From: Rhizobium sp. NXC14
GTDB taxonomy: Bacteria; Pseudomonadota; Alphaproteobacteria; Rhizobiales; Rhizobiaceae
DNA length: 64,000 nt
Assembly (NCBI RefSeq): GCF_002117485.1
Contig: NZ_CP021032.1
Location: forward strand, 124,001-188,000
Direction: 5' to 3'
The translations under genes and the position numbers were made by a program. Positions 1 through 9,205 of this stretch are shown piece after piece (the stretch's first letter is position 1; every line of letters starts with the position of its first letter). The notes beneath the pieces were generated by a model. That model saw nothing but the letters and a program-made list of their open reading frames with translations. It was not told where the DNA came from and searched no databases.

Positions 1-2
1 AA

Positions 3-866
3 GCCCTTCCCGGCGATTTTGCCACCACCTATCTTGGCCAGTCGGCGACGCCGCAGGCGGTCGCCAATATCCGTCGGGACCTTGGGCTCGATCGCCCGGT
101 GACGACGCGCTATGTTGAATGGCTCGGCAGTGCCGTTCAGGGTGACTTCGGCACCTCCTGGGCCAGCAAGAACTCGGTGAGCGAGCAGATTGGCAAGCGA
201 CTCGGCAATTCGCTCTTCCTGGCGGGTTTCGCGGCTGTCATTTCAGTGCCGCTCGCCGTCGGCCTCGGCATGCTGTCGGTGCATTTTCGCAATCGAATGC
301 CCGACAAGATCATCAACGTTATCTCGCTCGCGGCGATCTCGCTGCCGGAATTCTTCATCGGCTACCTGCTGATCCTGTTTTTCGCTGTGAAGTTCGGCAT
401 GGCGACCTTCCCGGCGACGGTCTATGACAGCATGGGCTTGGTCGAGCGCTTGAAGGCGATCGCCCTGCCGACGGCGACCCTGGTTCTCGTCGTGCTCGCG
501 CACATGATGCGCATGACGCGGGCAGCGATCCTCTCCGTCATGTCCTCGGCCTATATGGAGACCGCCGAACTGAAGGGTCTGAGCGCCTTCCGCGCCATCG
601 TCAAACACGCCGCCCCGAATGCGCTGGCGCCGATCATCAACGTCGTCGCGTTGAACCTTGCCTATCTCGTGGTCGGCGTCGTCGTCGTCGAGGTGGTCTT
701 CGTCTATCCCGGTATGGGGCAATATATGGTCGATGCGGTCACCGTACGCGACATGCCAGTCGTGCAGGCCTGTGGCCTGATCTTCGCGGCCGTCTACATC
801 TTCCTCAACATGACGGCCGATATTCTGGCGATCATCGCCAATCCCAGGCTGAGGCATCCGAGATGA
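3..866 (+). CDS. Dipeptide/oligopeptide ABC transporter permease (DppB family), 5'-truncated by window edge
   Basis: The inner-membrane permease half of a peptide-type importer. The reading frame is open to the left edge: before the GTG at 99 it continues with LPGDFATTYLGQ and LGLDRPVTTRYVEW, which is the usual DppB N-terminal region (LPGDP...LGLD.P...RY..WL). So the GTG at 99 is not the start and the true start lies outside the window. Several hydrophobic helices follow, and the cytoplasmic coupling (EAA-type) loop AELKGLSAFRAIVKHAAPNAL lies near the middle of the visible part. The stop overlaps the next permease by 4 nt (ATGA). The binding-protein gene would be expected just upstream, outside the window. 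Confidence 0.9.
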   Translation, partial: ALPGDFATTYLGQSATPQAVANIRRDLGLDRPVTTRYVEWLGSAVQGDFGTSWASKNSVSEQIGKRLGNSLFLAGFAAVISVPLAVGLGMLSVHFRNRMPDKIINVISLAAISLPEFFIGYLLILFFAVKFGMATFPATVYDSMGLVERLKAIALPTATLVLVVLAHMMRMTRAAILSVMSSAYMETAELKGLSAFRAIVKHAAPNALAPIINVVALNLAYLVVGVVVVEVVFVYPGMGQYMVDAVTVRDMPVVQACGLIFAAVYIFLNMTADILAIIANPRLRHPR

Positions 867-1690
867 GAGCAAGAGACATCCCCATCACCGCCTGGATCGG
901 CATGGCCGGCATCGCCCTCGCCTTCATCTTTGCGCTCTTTGCGCCCTGGATTGCTCCCTATGGCGAAACGCAGGTCGTCGGCGACGTCTGGCAACTGCCT
1001 GACGATAAGTATCTCTTCGGCCTCGACAACCTCGGTCGCGACATCCTCTCGCGGCTGATCTATGGCGCGCGCACGACGCTGCTGGTCGCCTCCGCCGCCA
1101 CGATCATCTCCTTCTCGCTCGGCGTCATCCTGAGTTTTACGGCAGCGGTGTCGCGCGGGCTGATCGACACGGTCTTTTCGCGCTTCAACGACCTGATGAT
1201 GTCGATCCCGACACTGATCTTCGCGCTCGTGGTGTTGGCGGTCCTGCCGCAGAACATAGTCGTCCTGATCCTCGTCATGGCCGTCCTGGATTCCACCCGC
1301 GTCTATCGTCTCGGCCGCGCCGTGGCGCTCGATGTGGCGGTGATGGAATTCGTCGAGGCGGCGAAGCTGCGTGGCGAAGGCAAGCTCTGGATCATCTTCC
1401 GCGAGATCCTGCCGAACACGCTGTCGCCGCTTTTGGCCGAGTTCGGGCTGCGCTTCGCCTTCTCGATCCTGTTCCTCTCGACGCTTTCCTTCCTCGGCCT
1501 CGGCATTCAGCCGCCCGCCGCCGATTGGGGTGGCATGGTCAAGGACAACAAGGATGGCATCATCTTCGGCATATCGGCCGCCCTCGTGCCGGGTACGGCG
1601 ATCGCCGTGCTCGCCATCTGCGTCAATCTGGTCGTCGACTGGCTCCTGAAACGCACATCCAGCCTCAAGGGAGGGCGCGGCGATGCCTGA
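863..1690 (+). CDS. Dipeptide/oligopeptide ABC transporter permease (DppC family)
   Basis: Second inner-membrane permease, 275 aa, normal for DppC. It has an N-terminal helix, then the family pattern FGLDNLGRDILSRLIYGARTT, which marks the start of the BPD_transp_1 domain, and an EAA-type loop (EAAKLRGEGKLWIIFREILPN) that contacts the ATPase. It starts at an ATG embedded in the previous stop (ATGA) and overlaps the following ATPase gene by 8 nt, so the three transporter genes are translationally coupled. The substrate cannot be named; the attached CocE-type hydrolase suggests peptides or peptide-like esters/amides. Confidence 0.92.
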   Translation: MRARDIPITAWIGMAGIALAFIFALFAPWIAPYGETQVVGDVWQLPDDKYLFGLDNLGRDILSRLIYGARTTLLVASAATIISFSLGVILSFTAAVSRGLIDTVFSRFNDLMMSIPTLIFALVVLAVLPQNIVVLILVMAVLDSTRVYRLGRAVALDVAVMEFVEAAKLRGEGKLWIIFREILPNTLSPLLAEFGLRFAFSILFLSTLSFLGLGIQPPAADWGGMVKDNKDGIIFGISAALVPGTAIAVLAICVNLVVDWLLKRTSSLKGGRGDA

Positions 1691-3314
1691 GCTTCTTTCC
1701 GTCCGCAATCTGAAGATCGAGGCAACCAGTTATCCGCCCGGCGAACCGCCGAAGCGCGTGACGATCGTTGATGGCGTCTCCTTCGATCTTCAGAAGGGCA
1801 AGGTTCTCGGCCTGATCGGGGAATCGGGTGCCGGCAAGTCGACAATCGGCCTCTCGGCACTGGCCTATGGCCGCGGCGGCGCCGAAATCACCGGAGGCGA
1901 GGTGCGGCTCGGCGGTACCGACATTCTGGCGCTCGGCAAGAACGGCATCCAGAAAATCCGCGGCGCCCGGGTCTGCTACGTTGCCCAATCGGCGGCGGCA
2001 GCCTTCAATCCGGCGCACAGGCTCGGCGATCAGGTGATCGAAGCGTCGGTCAAACATGGTCTGATGACCAAAGACGAGGCGCGCAAACGGGCGCTTTATT
2101 TGTTCCGTGTTCTCGGATTACCCAACCCCGAAAGCTTCGGTGAGCGCTTTGCCCATCAGGTTTCCGGCGGCCAGCTGCAGCGCGCAATGACCGCGATGGC
2201 GCTCTGCTCGAACCCCGAGCTTATCGTCTTCGACGAGCCGACGACGGCGCTTGACGTCACCACCCAGATCGACGTGCTGGCGGCGATCAAGCATGCCATC
2301 GAGGAAACGCATACGGCCGCGCTCTACATCACCCACGACCTTGCCGTCGTCGCCCAGATCTCCGACGACATCATGGTCCTGCGCCATGGCCGCCAAGTGG
2401 AATATGGCAGCGTTCAGCAGATCATCGAGGCGCCGCAACAAGACTATACACGCGCCCTCGTCAATGTCCGGCAAGCCTATCGCGAGGAAGCTTCAGACCA
2501 ATCCGCGGCCCTTCTTAAAGTGGAAAATCTCAGCGCCGAATATTCCAACGGCTTCAAGGTGCTGCACGATGTTTCGCTGCACGTGCCGAGGGGGCAGACG
2601 CTTGCGGTCGTCGGCGAATCCGGCTCGGGTAAATCCAGTCTGGCTCGCGCGATTACCGGCCTTCTGCCGCCGAGCAGCGGGCGTATCGTCTTCGACGGCA
2701 AACCACTGATGCCCGATCTCAATAGCCGGCCGAACGAGGATCTGAGACGCATCCAACTGATTTATCAGATGGCCGACACGGCGATGAACCCGCGCCAGAC
2801 GGTGCGCGACATCATTGGCCGCCCGCTGACTTTCTATTATGGCCTGAGAGGTGGCGAGAAGACCGCCAGAGTGAAGGAATTGCTCGATCAGATCGAAATG
2901 GGTAATGGCTTCATCGACCGCTATCCGGCTGAACTGTCGGGCGGTCAGAAGCAGCGCGTGGCGATCGCCAGAGCCCTTGCCGCCAAGCCGGAGCTCATCC
3001 TCTGCGACGAGCCGACCTCGGCGCTCGATCCACTGGTGGCCGAGGGTATCCTCAAGCTGCTGCTGCGCCTGCAGGGGGAAGAGCAGCTTTCCTATGTCTT
3101 CATCACCCACGACATCGCCATCGTCCGGGCGATCGCGGACAGCGTCGCGGTGATGCATCGCGGCAAGCTGGTGCGGTTCGGCCCGAAGTCGACGGCACTG
3201 TCGCCGCCCTTTGACGACTACACTGACCTGCTGTTGAAATCTGTGCCCGAAATGGAAATCGGCTGGCTGGAACGCGTGCTTGCGACACGCCGCATGGAAA
3301 GCGCCGACAATTGA
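1683..3314 (+). CDS. Fused double ABC ATPase of peptide transporter (DppD-DppF type)
   Basis: One 543-residue protein carrying both ATP-binding domains that are separate DppD and DppF subunits in E. coli. Domain 1 has Walker A GESGAGKST (about residue 46), signature VSGGQLQRA and Walker B LIVFDEPTTALD. Domain 2 has Walker A GESGSGKSS (about 311), signature LSGGQKQRV and Walker [13 protein letters not shown]. Both ATP sites look intact. It starts at ATG 1683 behind a GGGAGGG ribosome site that lies inside the end of the permease gene. It energises uptake by the two upstream permeases. Such fusions are common in Rhizobiaceae peptide/nickel-type transporters. Confidence 0.93.
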   Translation: MPELLSVRNLKIEATSYPPGEPPKRVTIVDGVSFDLQKGKVLGLIGESGAGKSTIGLSALAYGRGGAEITGGEVRLGGTDILALGKNGIQKIRGARVCYVAQSAAAAFNPAHRLGDQVIEASVKHGLMTKDEARKRALYLFRVLGLPNPESFGERFAHQVSGGQLQRAMTAMALCSNPELIVFDEPTTALDVTTQIDVLAAIKHAIEETHTAALYITHDLAVVAQISDDIMVLRHGRQVEYGSVQQIIEAPQQDYTRALVNVRQAYREEASDQSAALLKVENLSAEYSNGFKVLHDVSLHVPRGQTLAVVGESGSGKSSLARAITGLLPPSSGRIVFDGKPLMPDLNSRPNEDLRRIQLIYQMADTAMNPRQTVRDIIGRPLTFYYGLRGGEKTARVKELLDQIEMGNGFIDRYPAELSGGQKQRVAIARALAAKPELILCDEPTSALDPLVAEGILKLLLRLQGEEQLSYVFITHDIAIVRAIADSVAVMHRGKLVRFGPKSTALSPPFDDYTDLLLKSVPEMEIGWLERVLATRRMESADN

Positions 3315-3334
3315 ATGTGAATGAAGGAGTGAGC

Positions 3335-5338
3335 ATGACATCCCGCGGCTTCACCACCATCGAGAATGAATGGATTGAGCTCAAGGATGGAACGCGGCTT
3401 GCCGCGCGCATCTGGATGCCCGACGGCGCGGAAGAAGATCCGGTTCCCGCCGTTTTCGAATTCCTGCCCTATCGCAAGCGCGACGGAACCAGCCCCCGCG
3501 ACGAGTCGACCTATCCGGTGTTCGCGGCCGCAGGCATTGCCGGCGTGCGCGTCGATATCCGCGGATCCGGAGAATCCGAAGGCGTCATCGACGGCGAATA
3601 TACCGAGCGCGAACTTGCCGATGCCTGCGAGCTGATCGCCTGGATTGCCGCGCAGCCATGGTCGAACGGTTCGGTCGGGATGATGGGCATCTCCTGGGGC
3701 GGCTTCAACAGCCTGCAGGTCGCAGCGCTACGCCCGCCGGCGCTCAAAGCCGTCATCTCGATCGCCTCGACCGTCGACCGTTACAACGACGACATCCACT
3801 ATAAGAACGGCTGCCACCTCTCCGCCCAGCTCTCCTGGGCGGCGACCATGCTCGGCTACCAGTCGCGCCCGCCGGATCCTGCCCTGGTCGGCGACCGCTG
3901 GAAGGAAATGTGGCTGGAACGCCTTGCCGGCGAACCGTTCTTCATGGAGGAGTGGCTCACTCACCAGCGGCGCGACCATTTCTGGCGTCACGGCTCGATC
4001 TCAGAGAATTTTTCGAATGTGGATATCCCGGCGCTCGTCATTGCCGGCTGGGCGGACGGCTATCGCAACACGCCTCTGCTGGCGGTCGAAGGTCTCGGCG
4101 GAAAGGCGAAGGCCCTGATCGGCCCATGGGTCCACAAATATCCGCACTTCGCCTGGCCGAAGCCGCGCGTCGACTTCCACAGCGAAGCGATCGCCTGGTG
4201 GAACAAATGGCTGTGCGGCGACGACAATGGCATCGACCGACTGCCGCAGGCACGCGCCTATATTCTCGATGCCGTCAGGCCTGCCGCCCGACGCGACAGC
4301 GATCCAGGCTTCTGGATCGCCAAGGACATGTGGACGCCGCCGCGGATGCAATGCTTCTATGTCGAGCAATTCGGCCGGTTGACGCAAGGCATGCCGATCC
4401 CGCATGCGCCCGAGCATCCCGTCCATCTCCATTCTCCCCTCGACACCGGCACGGCGTCGGGAGAGTATTTTACGCTGAAGCCCGACGCCGAAATGGCCAT
4501 CGACCAACGCTCAGACGATTCCGGCTCGCTGGTCTTCGACACGGTGCCGCTTGCAGAGGATCATGATTACCTCGGCCGGCCCGTCGTAACGGTTGCGTTG
4601 TGCCCCCACGCGACAGGCGGCAATCTCTGCGCCCGCCTGGTCGATGTCCATCCGGACGGCACGGCCACCCGTGTCGCCTTCGGCGTCGTCAATCTCACGC
4701 ACCGCGATGGCAATGCCGATCCCAAGCCTCTCACGCCGGGCGAGAAAGTGCCGATCCGGCTGGTGCTCGATGCATGCGGCTATCGCTTCCGCAAGGGCCA
4801 TCGAATCCGCCTTTCGCTTTCGACCGCCTATTGGCCGATGATCCTGCCGCCGCCCGATGATCAAAGGGTCGAGATTGATATCGCCTCGCTCGGCCTGGCG
4901 CTGCCCTTGCTCGGGGACCACCGGAAGATCGAAATCGATGAACCGGCCAATCCCGATCCCCTGCCCAAATATATCGAGCATGCGGGCGCCGCGACGAAGC
5001 GTCAGGCCGTCCGGGACCTCTCGGCCAACCGCACGGATTATCGCATCCACGAGGAGACCGGGCTTTACGAACACCCGGAAACCGGCCTGTCGACGCGGCA
5101 ATTGCGCGAAGAGGTCTGGTCGATTTCGCCAGATGACCCGCTGTCGATGACCGGCACCTCGACCTGGACTTGCGACATGCACCGGCCCGGCTGGTTCGTG
5201 CGCACGGTCGCGACCGCGCGGATTGCCTGCACCGCGAGTGATTGGATCATCAGCGCCGTCGTCACCGCTTTCGAGGACGATGTGCAGATCTTCGAAAAGA
5301 TCTTTGCCGAAAAGCGGATCGCGCGCGACCTGATGTGA
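3335..5338 (+). CDS. CocE/NonD family hydrolase (X-Pro dipeptidyl-peptidase-like)
   Basis: Serine hydrolase of 667 residues with an alpha/beta-hydrolase domain followed by the C-terminal jelly-roll domain of the X-Pro dipeptidyl-peptidase/cocaine-esterase family. Visible motifs are VDIRGSGESEG, the nucleophile elbow GISWGGF (about residue 120), an acid region AGWADGY and the histidine segment GPWVHKYPHF. A potential start at 3311 precedes ATG 3335, but AAGGAG at 3323-3328 fits the latter. It follows the ABC ATPase by 20 nt, so it is probably the last gene of the transporter operon and acts on the imported compound, as an aminopeptidase, amidase or esterase. There is no signal peptide, so it is cytoplasmic. 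Confidence 0.88.
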   Translation: MTSRGFTTIENEWIELKDGTRLAARIWMPDGAEEDPVPAVFEFLPYRKRDGTSPRDESTYPVFAAAGIAGVRVDIRGSGESEGVIDGEYTERELADACELIAWIAAQPWSNGSVGMMGISWGGFNSLQVAALRPPALKAVISIASTVDRYNDDIHYKNGCHLSAQLSWAATMLGYQSRPPDPALVGDRWKEMWLERLAGEPFFMEEWLTHQRRDHFWRHGSISENFSNVDIPALVIAGWADGYRNTPLLAVEGLGGKAKALIGPWVHKYPHFAWPKPRVDFHSEAIAWWNKWLCGDDNGIDRLPQARAYILDAVRPAARRDSDPGFWIAKDMWTPPRMQCFYVEQFGRLTQGMPIPHAPEHPVHLHSPLDTGTASGEYFTLKPDAEMAIDQRSDDSGSLVFDTVPLAEDHDYLGRPVVTVALCPHATGGNLCARLVDVHPDGTATRVAFGVVNLTHRDGNADPKPLTPGEKVPIRLVLDACGYRFRKGHRIRLSLSTAYWPMILPPPDDQRVEIDIASLGLALPLLGDHRKIEIDEPANPDPLPKYIEHAGAATKRQAVRDLSANRTDYRIHEETGLYEHPETGLSTRQLREEVWSISPDDPLSMTGTSTWTCDMHRPGWFVRTVATARIACTASDWIISAVVTAFEDDVQIFEKIFAEKRIARDLM

Positions 5339-5341
5339 TCG

Positions 5342-6253
5342 TCAGGCTGATGCGAAATGCCGAACCGCCTCGCAGACGGCGTGAAAGCCGTCGCGCGCGC
5401 CTTCACTCATGTGACGGGCGCGAAGCCAGGCATGCACCATCTGCGGCTCCTCCCGAAAGGAGACCTCGACACCCTCCGCTGCAAGCCGGGCCGCATACTG
5501 GCGGCCGTCGTCTCTCAACGGGTCGAAATGCGCGACCGTGATGTAGGTGGGCGGCAGTTCGGCAAGTGAAGACGCATTCAGCGGCTCGGCGATCTCGCTG
5601 CCTGCCGGCGCCTGCAGGATCTCGCGATAATAGGCAACATCGGCCGTGGTCAGGCCAGGCGCCGCAGCCATCTCGACATAGGAGCCGGCGGACAGGTCTC
5701 CGCCGAGCGCCGGGTAGATCAGGACCTGACCGACGACGCCGGGTAGGCCTTCGTCGCGTGCCCGCAGTGCAAGGCCCGCCGCAAGATTGCCCCCGGCGCT
5801 ATCGCCGATCAGCACGACCTTGTTGTTGGCCGAAAGCAGATGCTTCAGCACGGCAAAGGCGTCATCCGTCTGTGCTGGCCAGCGATATTCGGGAGCCAGG
5901 CGATAATCGACGGAAACGAGTTCTGCACCGGCAAAATCGGCAATCTCCGCGCAGATGGCATGATGGCTCTCCAGCGAACCGACGACGAAACCGCCGCCAT
6001 GGAGATAGAGAAGTACCGTGCGCGTGCTGATCTTGCGGGGACGGTAGCGCCGGATCGGAATGCGCTGGACCACGCCGTCGGCAAAAATCATTTCCGGCGG
6101 CAGCGGGCGGTCGAATCGGGCGCAAAGGGCATCGTACCAGTTTCGCTGCTGCTCGACCGACGCTTCGACCGCGTCGGCGGGATACAAACTATCGCAAATC
6201 TCGAGAAACTGCAGGATGGCTTTTTCGGTAGGGACAGGCGATTGAGCGGACAT
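5342..6253 (-). CDS. Alpha/beta hydrolase, hormone-sensitive-lipase (HSL) family
   Basis: Cytoplasmic esterase/lipase of 303 residues. It carries the HSL oxyanion motif HGGGFVVGS, the nucleophile elbow GDSAGGN and a C-terminal histidine in MVHAWL. Residues in frame upstream of ATG 6253 do not resemble the family, and an AAAGGA site sits 7-8 nt before this ATG. It is convergent with the CocE-type gene, with only 3 nt between the two stop codons, so the genes cannot be separated by a normal terminator. The natural substrate is unknown; short acyl esters are typical for the family. Confidence 0.88.
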   Translation of the reverse strand: MSAQSPVPTEKAILQFLEICDSLYPADAVEASVEQQRNWYDALCARFDRPLPPEMIFADGVVQRIPIRRYRPRKISTRTVLLYLHGGGFVVGSLESHHAICAEIADFAGAELVSVDYRLAPEYRWPAQTDDAFAVLKHLLSANNKVVLIGDSAGGNLAAGLALRARDEGLPGVVGQVLIYPALGGDLSAGSYVEMAAAPGLTTADVAYYREILQAPAGSEIAEPLNASSLAELPPTYITVAHFDPLRDDGRQYAARLAAEGVEVSFREEPQMVHAWLRARHMSEGARDGFHAVCEAVRHFASA

Positions 6254-6516
6254 GAAGAGTCCTTTCGATTTGGGACATGCAGATCCATGCCCTTGGCCGA
6301 CTCTGCCATCATCATGCGCCTTCAAAACGGAGGCAATCTGTCTGGTCGCGACCCATGGATGTCGCGGCGTCCACTATTTTTGGCCTGCGGGGCGGAGACT
6401 TGCCGCCGCTTCAGAAAAAGCCATAATTTTTTTGCCGTCGACCCAAGGAACGCCATCGGAGAAACGTCTCAATGCCGAAATAGCATCTTGCTTGATAGCT
6501 TGGGGGTAGGTGCGCA
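6254..6516. other. Intergenic region upstream of ECF sigma gene
   Basis: About 260 nt between divergent genes. The only suggestive element is GGAAC at 6447-6451 followed by CGTCT at 6464, which resembles an ECF-type promoter, but the spacing is short for the common GGAAC-N16/17-CGT arrangement. No coding potential with a ribosome site was seen. Confidence 0.3.
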
Positions 6517-7041
6517 TTGGATGCGGAGCTCATAGAACGGGCGCAGCGCGGTGACCGGGAGGCCTTTGGGCAGTTGGTCTCGCGCCATTATGATTTCGTC
6601 CATGCGACGGCGTGGCGGTGGTCGGGCAGTTCCACCGATGCGGACGACATCGCCCAGGATGTCTGTGTCAAGCTCGGCGCGGCGATCCGCGGCTTTCGCG
6701 GCGCCAGTCGTTTCAGGACATGGCTCTACACCCTGACGCTGAACGCCGCCCGCGACCATAGGCGCAAGCTGGCTCGAGAAGAACAGACGTTCCGTGCTTA
6801 TGCCGCCGAACCGCTGCCCGATGCGCCCAGTAAGAATGACGATGAGATATCGAGCGAATTGTGGGCGGCCGTGCGCGCTTTGCCGGAAAGGCAATGCGAC
6901 GCGGTGCTGCTCGTCTATGGCGAAGGCCTCAGCCATTCCGCTGCCGCCGATATTATGGGCTGCTCGGAAACAACCGTCTCCTGGCAGGTGCATGAAGCGC
7001 GCAAGAGACTGAAGGCCATGCTCGGCAAGGAAGAGGTATGA
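6517..7041 (+). CDS. ECF-type RNA polymerase sigma factor
   Basis: Small sigma-70 factor of 174 residues made of region 2 (HYDFVHATAWRW, DADDIAQDVCVKL) and region 4 (LPERQCDAVLLVYGEGLSHSAAADIMGCSETTV, the helix-turn-helix). Start is TTG 6517 preceded by GGGGGTAGG with 6 nt spacing; no better ATG is in frame. It overlaps the VWA gene by 4 nt (ATGA), so the two proteins are made together. No separate anti-sigma factor gene is adjacent, which points to the coupled membrane protein as a candidate partner. Confidence 0.92.
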   Translation: MDAELIERAQRGDREAFGQLVSRHYDFVHATAWRWSGSSTDADDIAQDVCVKLGAAIRGFRGASRFRTWLYTLTLNAARDHRRKLAREEQTFRAYAAEPLPDAPSKNDDEISSELWAAVRALPERQCDAVLLVYGEGLSHSAAADIMGCSETTVSWQVHEARKRLKAMLGKEEV

Positions 7042-9149
7042 CCGTGGACAAGAAACTGGAAAAACTCTCCCGCACCGCGCCGCCTGCAGCCGATCCGGAG
7101 GCGCGCACGCGTGCGCTTGCCGCCGCCATGCAGGCGTTCGACGACGCAGGAAATGATACTGCCGCAGCCCAAGGAAATCTGAAGGGCTGGCGTCAAAGCT
7201 CCGTCATCAACTGGATATGGAGCCCTGCCATGAACAAGAAATTCCTTGCCGGTTCAGCCCTTGCGACGCTGCTCGTCATTCCCGCTGCCGGTTATCTCGT
7301 GATAACGCTGAATCACAACGGGCTGCCGATCGTCGATCAGGAAAAGATCGCGAGTGACGTCTCGCAAAATAATGCGCCAGAGCCGGCCGAACCCGTCGAG
7401 GTCGCACCTCAGCTTGCCCAAGCACCGGCGAAAGAGAAGCAGCCGGCAGCTCAATCATCGGCGGCTGATAGCACCCGGGGCTTGCAGGACGAGGAGCAGT
7501 CGGCCGCCGCTAAACCCGCTGCGCCTTCTGAATTCGATGCCGGCAAGATCGCCCTGCTGACGAAGTCCGAGGGCTCGGCTGCGGCGCTCGGCGCGGCCAA
7601 ACGCGTCGCGCCGGCCGCTCCCGGCGCCCCCCAGCCGCAATTGGCAGAGTCGATGGCCGTCGCCCCCTCACCTCTGCCGCCGGCGGAAGGGCGTGTGCAG
7701 ATCCAGCCCGATGCCAATCGCGAGCGCTTTGCCAATGCTGCGGCAAATCCGGTCAAGAGCGTTGCAACCGACCCGGTTTCGACCTTCTCCGCCGATGTCG
7801 ACAGCGCCTCCTATTCCTTTGTCCGCCGATCGTTGACGAGCGGGGCGATGCCCGATCCGCAATCGGTTCGCGTCGAGGAAATGATCAACTATTTCCCCTA
7901 TGACTGGCCGCGTCCAGACAATGCCGATCAGCCTTTCAAGGCGACCGTAACGGTGATGCCGACACCGTGGAACCACGACACGCAATTGATGCATGTGGCG
8001 ATCAAGGGCTATGATATCGCGCCGGCGACGACGCCGCGTGCCAATCTGGTTTTCCTTATCGACGTTTCGGGTTCGATGGACGAGCCGGACAAGCTGCCGC
8101 TGCTGAAGAGCGCCTTCCGTCTGCTGGTCAACAGGCTGAAGGCCGACGACACCGTCTCGATCGTTACCTATGCCGGCAATGCCGGCACGGTGCTTGAACC
8201 GACACGCGTCGCCGAAAAATCGAAAATCCTTTCAGCGATCGACAGGCTGGAGGCCGGAGGTTCCACGGGCGGCGCCGAGGGCATCGAGGCGGCTTACGAT
8301 CTTGCCAAACAGGCCTTCGTCAAGGGCGGCGTCAACCGCGTGATGCTGGCGACGGACGGAGATTTCAATGTCGGCCCTTCGAGCGATGAAGATCTGAAGC
8401 GCATCATCGAAGAAAAGCGCAAGGACGGCATCTTCCTGACCGTTCTCGGCTTCGGACGCGGCAATCTCAACGATTCCCTGATGCAGACGTTGGCGCAGAA
8501 CGGCAATGGCAGCGCCGCCTATATCGACACCCTGGCGGAAGCGCAGAAGACGCTGGTCGAAGAGGCCGGATCGACACTGTTTCCGATCGCCAAGGATGTG
8601 AAGTTCCAGGTCGAGTTCAATCCGGAACGGATCGCCGAATATCGGCTGATCGGCTACGAGACGCGCGCCCTTAACCGCGAGGATTTCAACAATGACCGCG
8701 TCGATGCCGGCGATATCGGCTCAGGCCACAGCGTCACGGCGATCTATGAGATTACGCCCAAGGGAAGCCCCGCGGTCATGAACGACGACCTGCGTTATGG
8801 CGCAGCCGACAAGACGCCGGCCGAGACAGCGGACAGCGGGCGCCAGGGTGAGCTTGCCTTCGTCAAGATGCGCTACAAGCGGCCGGGCGAGGATAAGAGC
8901 GCCCTCATCACCACGCCCGTCGGCGACGGCAATGCGGTCGCCAGCGTCGATGCCGCGCCACAGGATGTCCGCTTCTCGGTGGCTGTCGCCGCCTTCGGCC
9001 AGAAACTGAGCCGCCTCCCCGCCCTCGACACTTATTCCTATCAGGCGGTTGCCGATCTGGCCGCGGCATCGCGGGGGGCGGATCCCTTCGGCTACAGGTC
9101 GGATTTCCTCGGGCTCATCAGGCTGGCCGACGGTCTCAGTCAACGGTGA
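7038..9149 (+). CDS. Membrane-anchored VWA-domain protein (YfbK-like), ECF partner
   Basis: 703 residues. Residues 1-65 are a predicted cytoplasmic helical segment, 69-91 a single membrane helix, 110-245 an Ala/Pro-rich linker, about 336-510 a von Willebrand A domain with an intact MIDAS motif (DVSGS, ATDGDFNVG), and the rest matches the C-terminal region of YfbK-type proteins (DUF3520). The N-in topology would place the VWA part in the periplasm. The N-terminal ARTRALAAAMQAFD-type segment could bind the sigma factor encoded just upstream, but this is inference. No zinc-binding anti-sigma motif is present. Confidence 0.85.
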   Translation: MTVDKKLEKLSRTAPPAADPEARTRALAAAMQAFDDAGNDTAAAQGNLKGWRQSSVINWIWSPAMNKKFLAGSALATLLVIPAAGYLVITLNHNGLPIVDQEKIASDVSQNNAPEPAEPVEVAPQLAQAPAKEKQPAAQSSAADSTRGLQDEEQSAAAKPAAPSEFDAGKIALLTKSEGSAAALGAAKRVAPAAPGAPQPQLAESMAVAPSPLPPAEGRVQIQPDANRERFANAAANPVKSVATDPVSTFSADVDSASYSFVRRSLTSGAMPDPQSVRVEEMINYFPYDWPRPDNADQPFKATVTVMPTPWNHDTQLMHVAIKGYDIAPATTPRANLVFLIDVSGSMDEPDKLPLLKSAFRLLVNRLKADDTVSIVTYAGNAGTVLEPTRVAEKSKILSAIDRLEAGGSTGGAEGIEAAYDLAKQAFVKGGVNRVMLATDGDFNVGPSSDEDLKRIIEEKRKDGIFLTVLGFGRGNLNDSLMQTLAQNGNGSAAYIDTLAEAQKTLVEEAGSTLFPIAKDVKFQVEFNPERIAEYRLIGYETRALNREDFNNDRVDAGDIGSGHSVTAIYEITPKGSPAVMNDDLRYGAADKTPAETADSGRQGELAFVKMRYKRPGEDKSALITTPVGDGNAVASVDAAPQDVRFSVAVAAFGQKLSRLPALDTYSYQAVADLAAASRGADPFGYRSDFLGLIRLADGLSQR

Positions 9150-9167
9150 GCTGCGAAGCACCCAGAA

Positions 9168-9197
9168 AGCGCGGCCGCCCGGAAGTGCAGCCGCGCT
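9168..9197. terminator. Possible weak hairpin between convergent genes
   Basis: Inverted repeat AGCGCGGC (9168-9175) and GCCGCGCT (9190-9197) with a 14-nt loop, in the 56-nt gap between convergent genes. There is no T-tract, so termination is only a possibility. Confidence 0.3.
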
Positions 9198-9205
9198 GCA
9201 TGAGT

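Noticed and set aside
243..872. A 209-codon minus-strand open frame opposite the first permease gene
   Set aside because: Asp/His-rich antisense artefact; the plus-strand permease is unmistakable.
6447..6468. ECF-type promoter GGAAC...CGTCT before the sigma gene
   Set aside because: Element spacing (start to start 17 nt) is too short for the common consensus; kept only as a remark.
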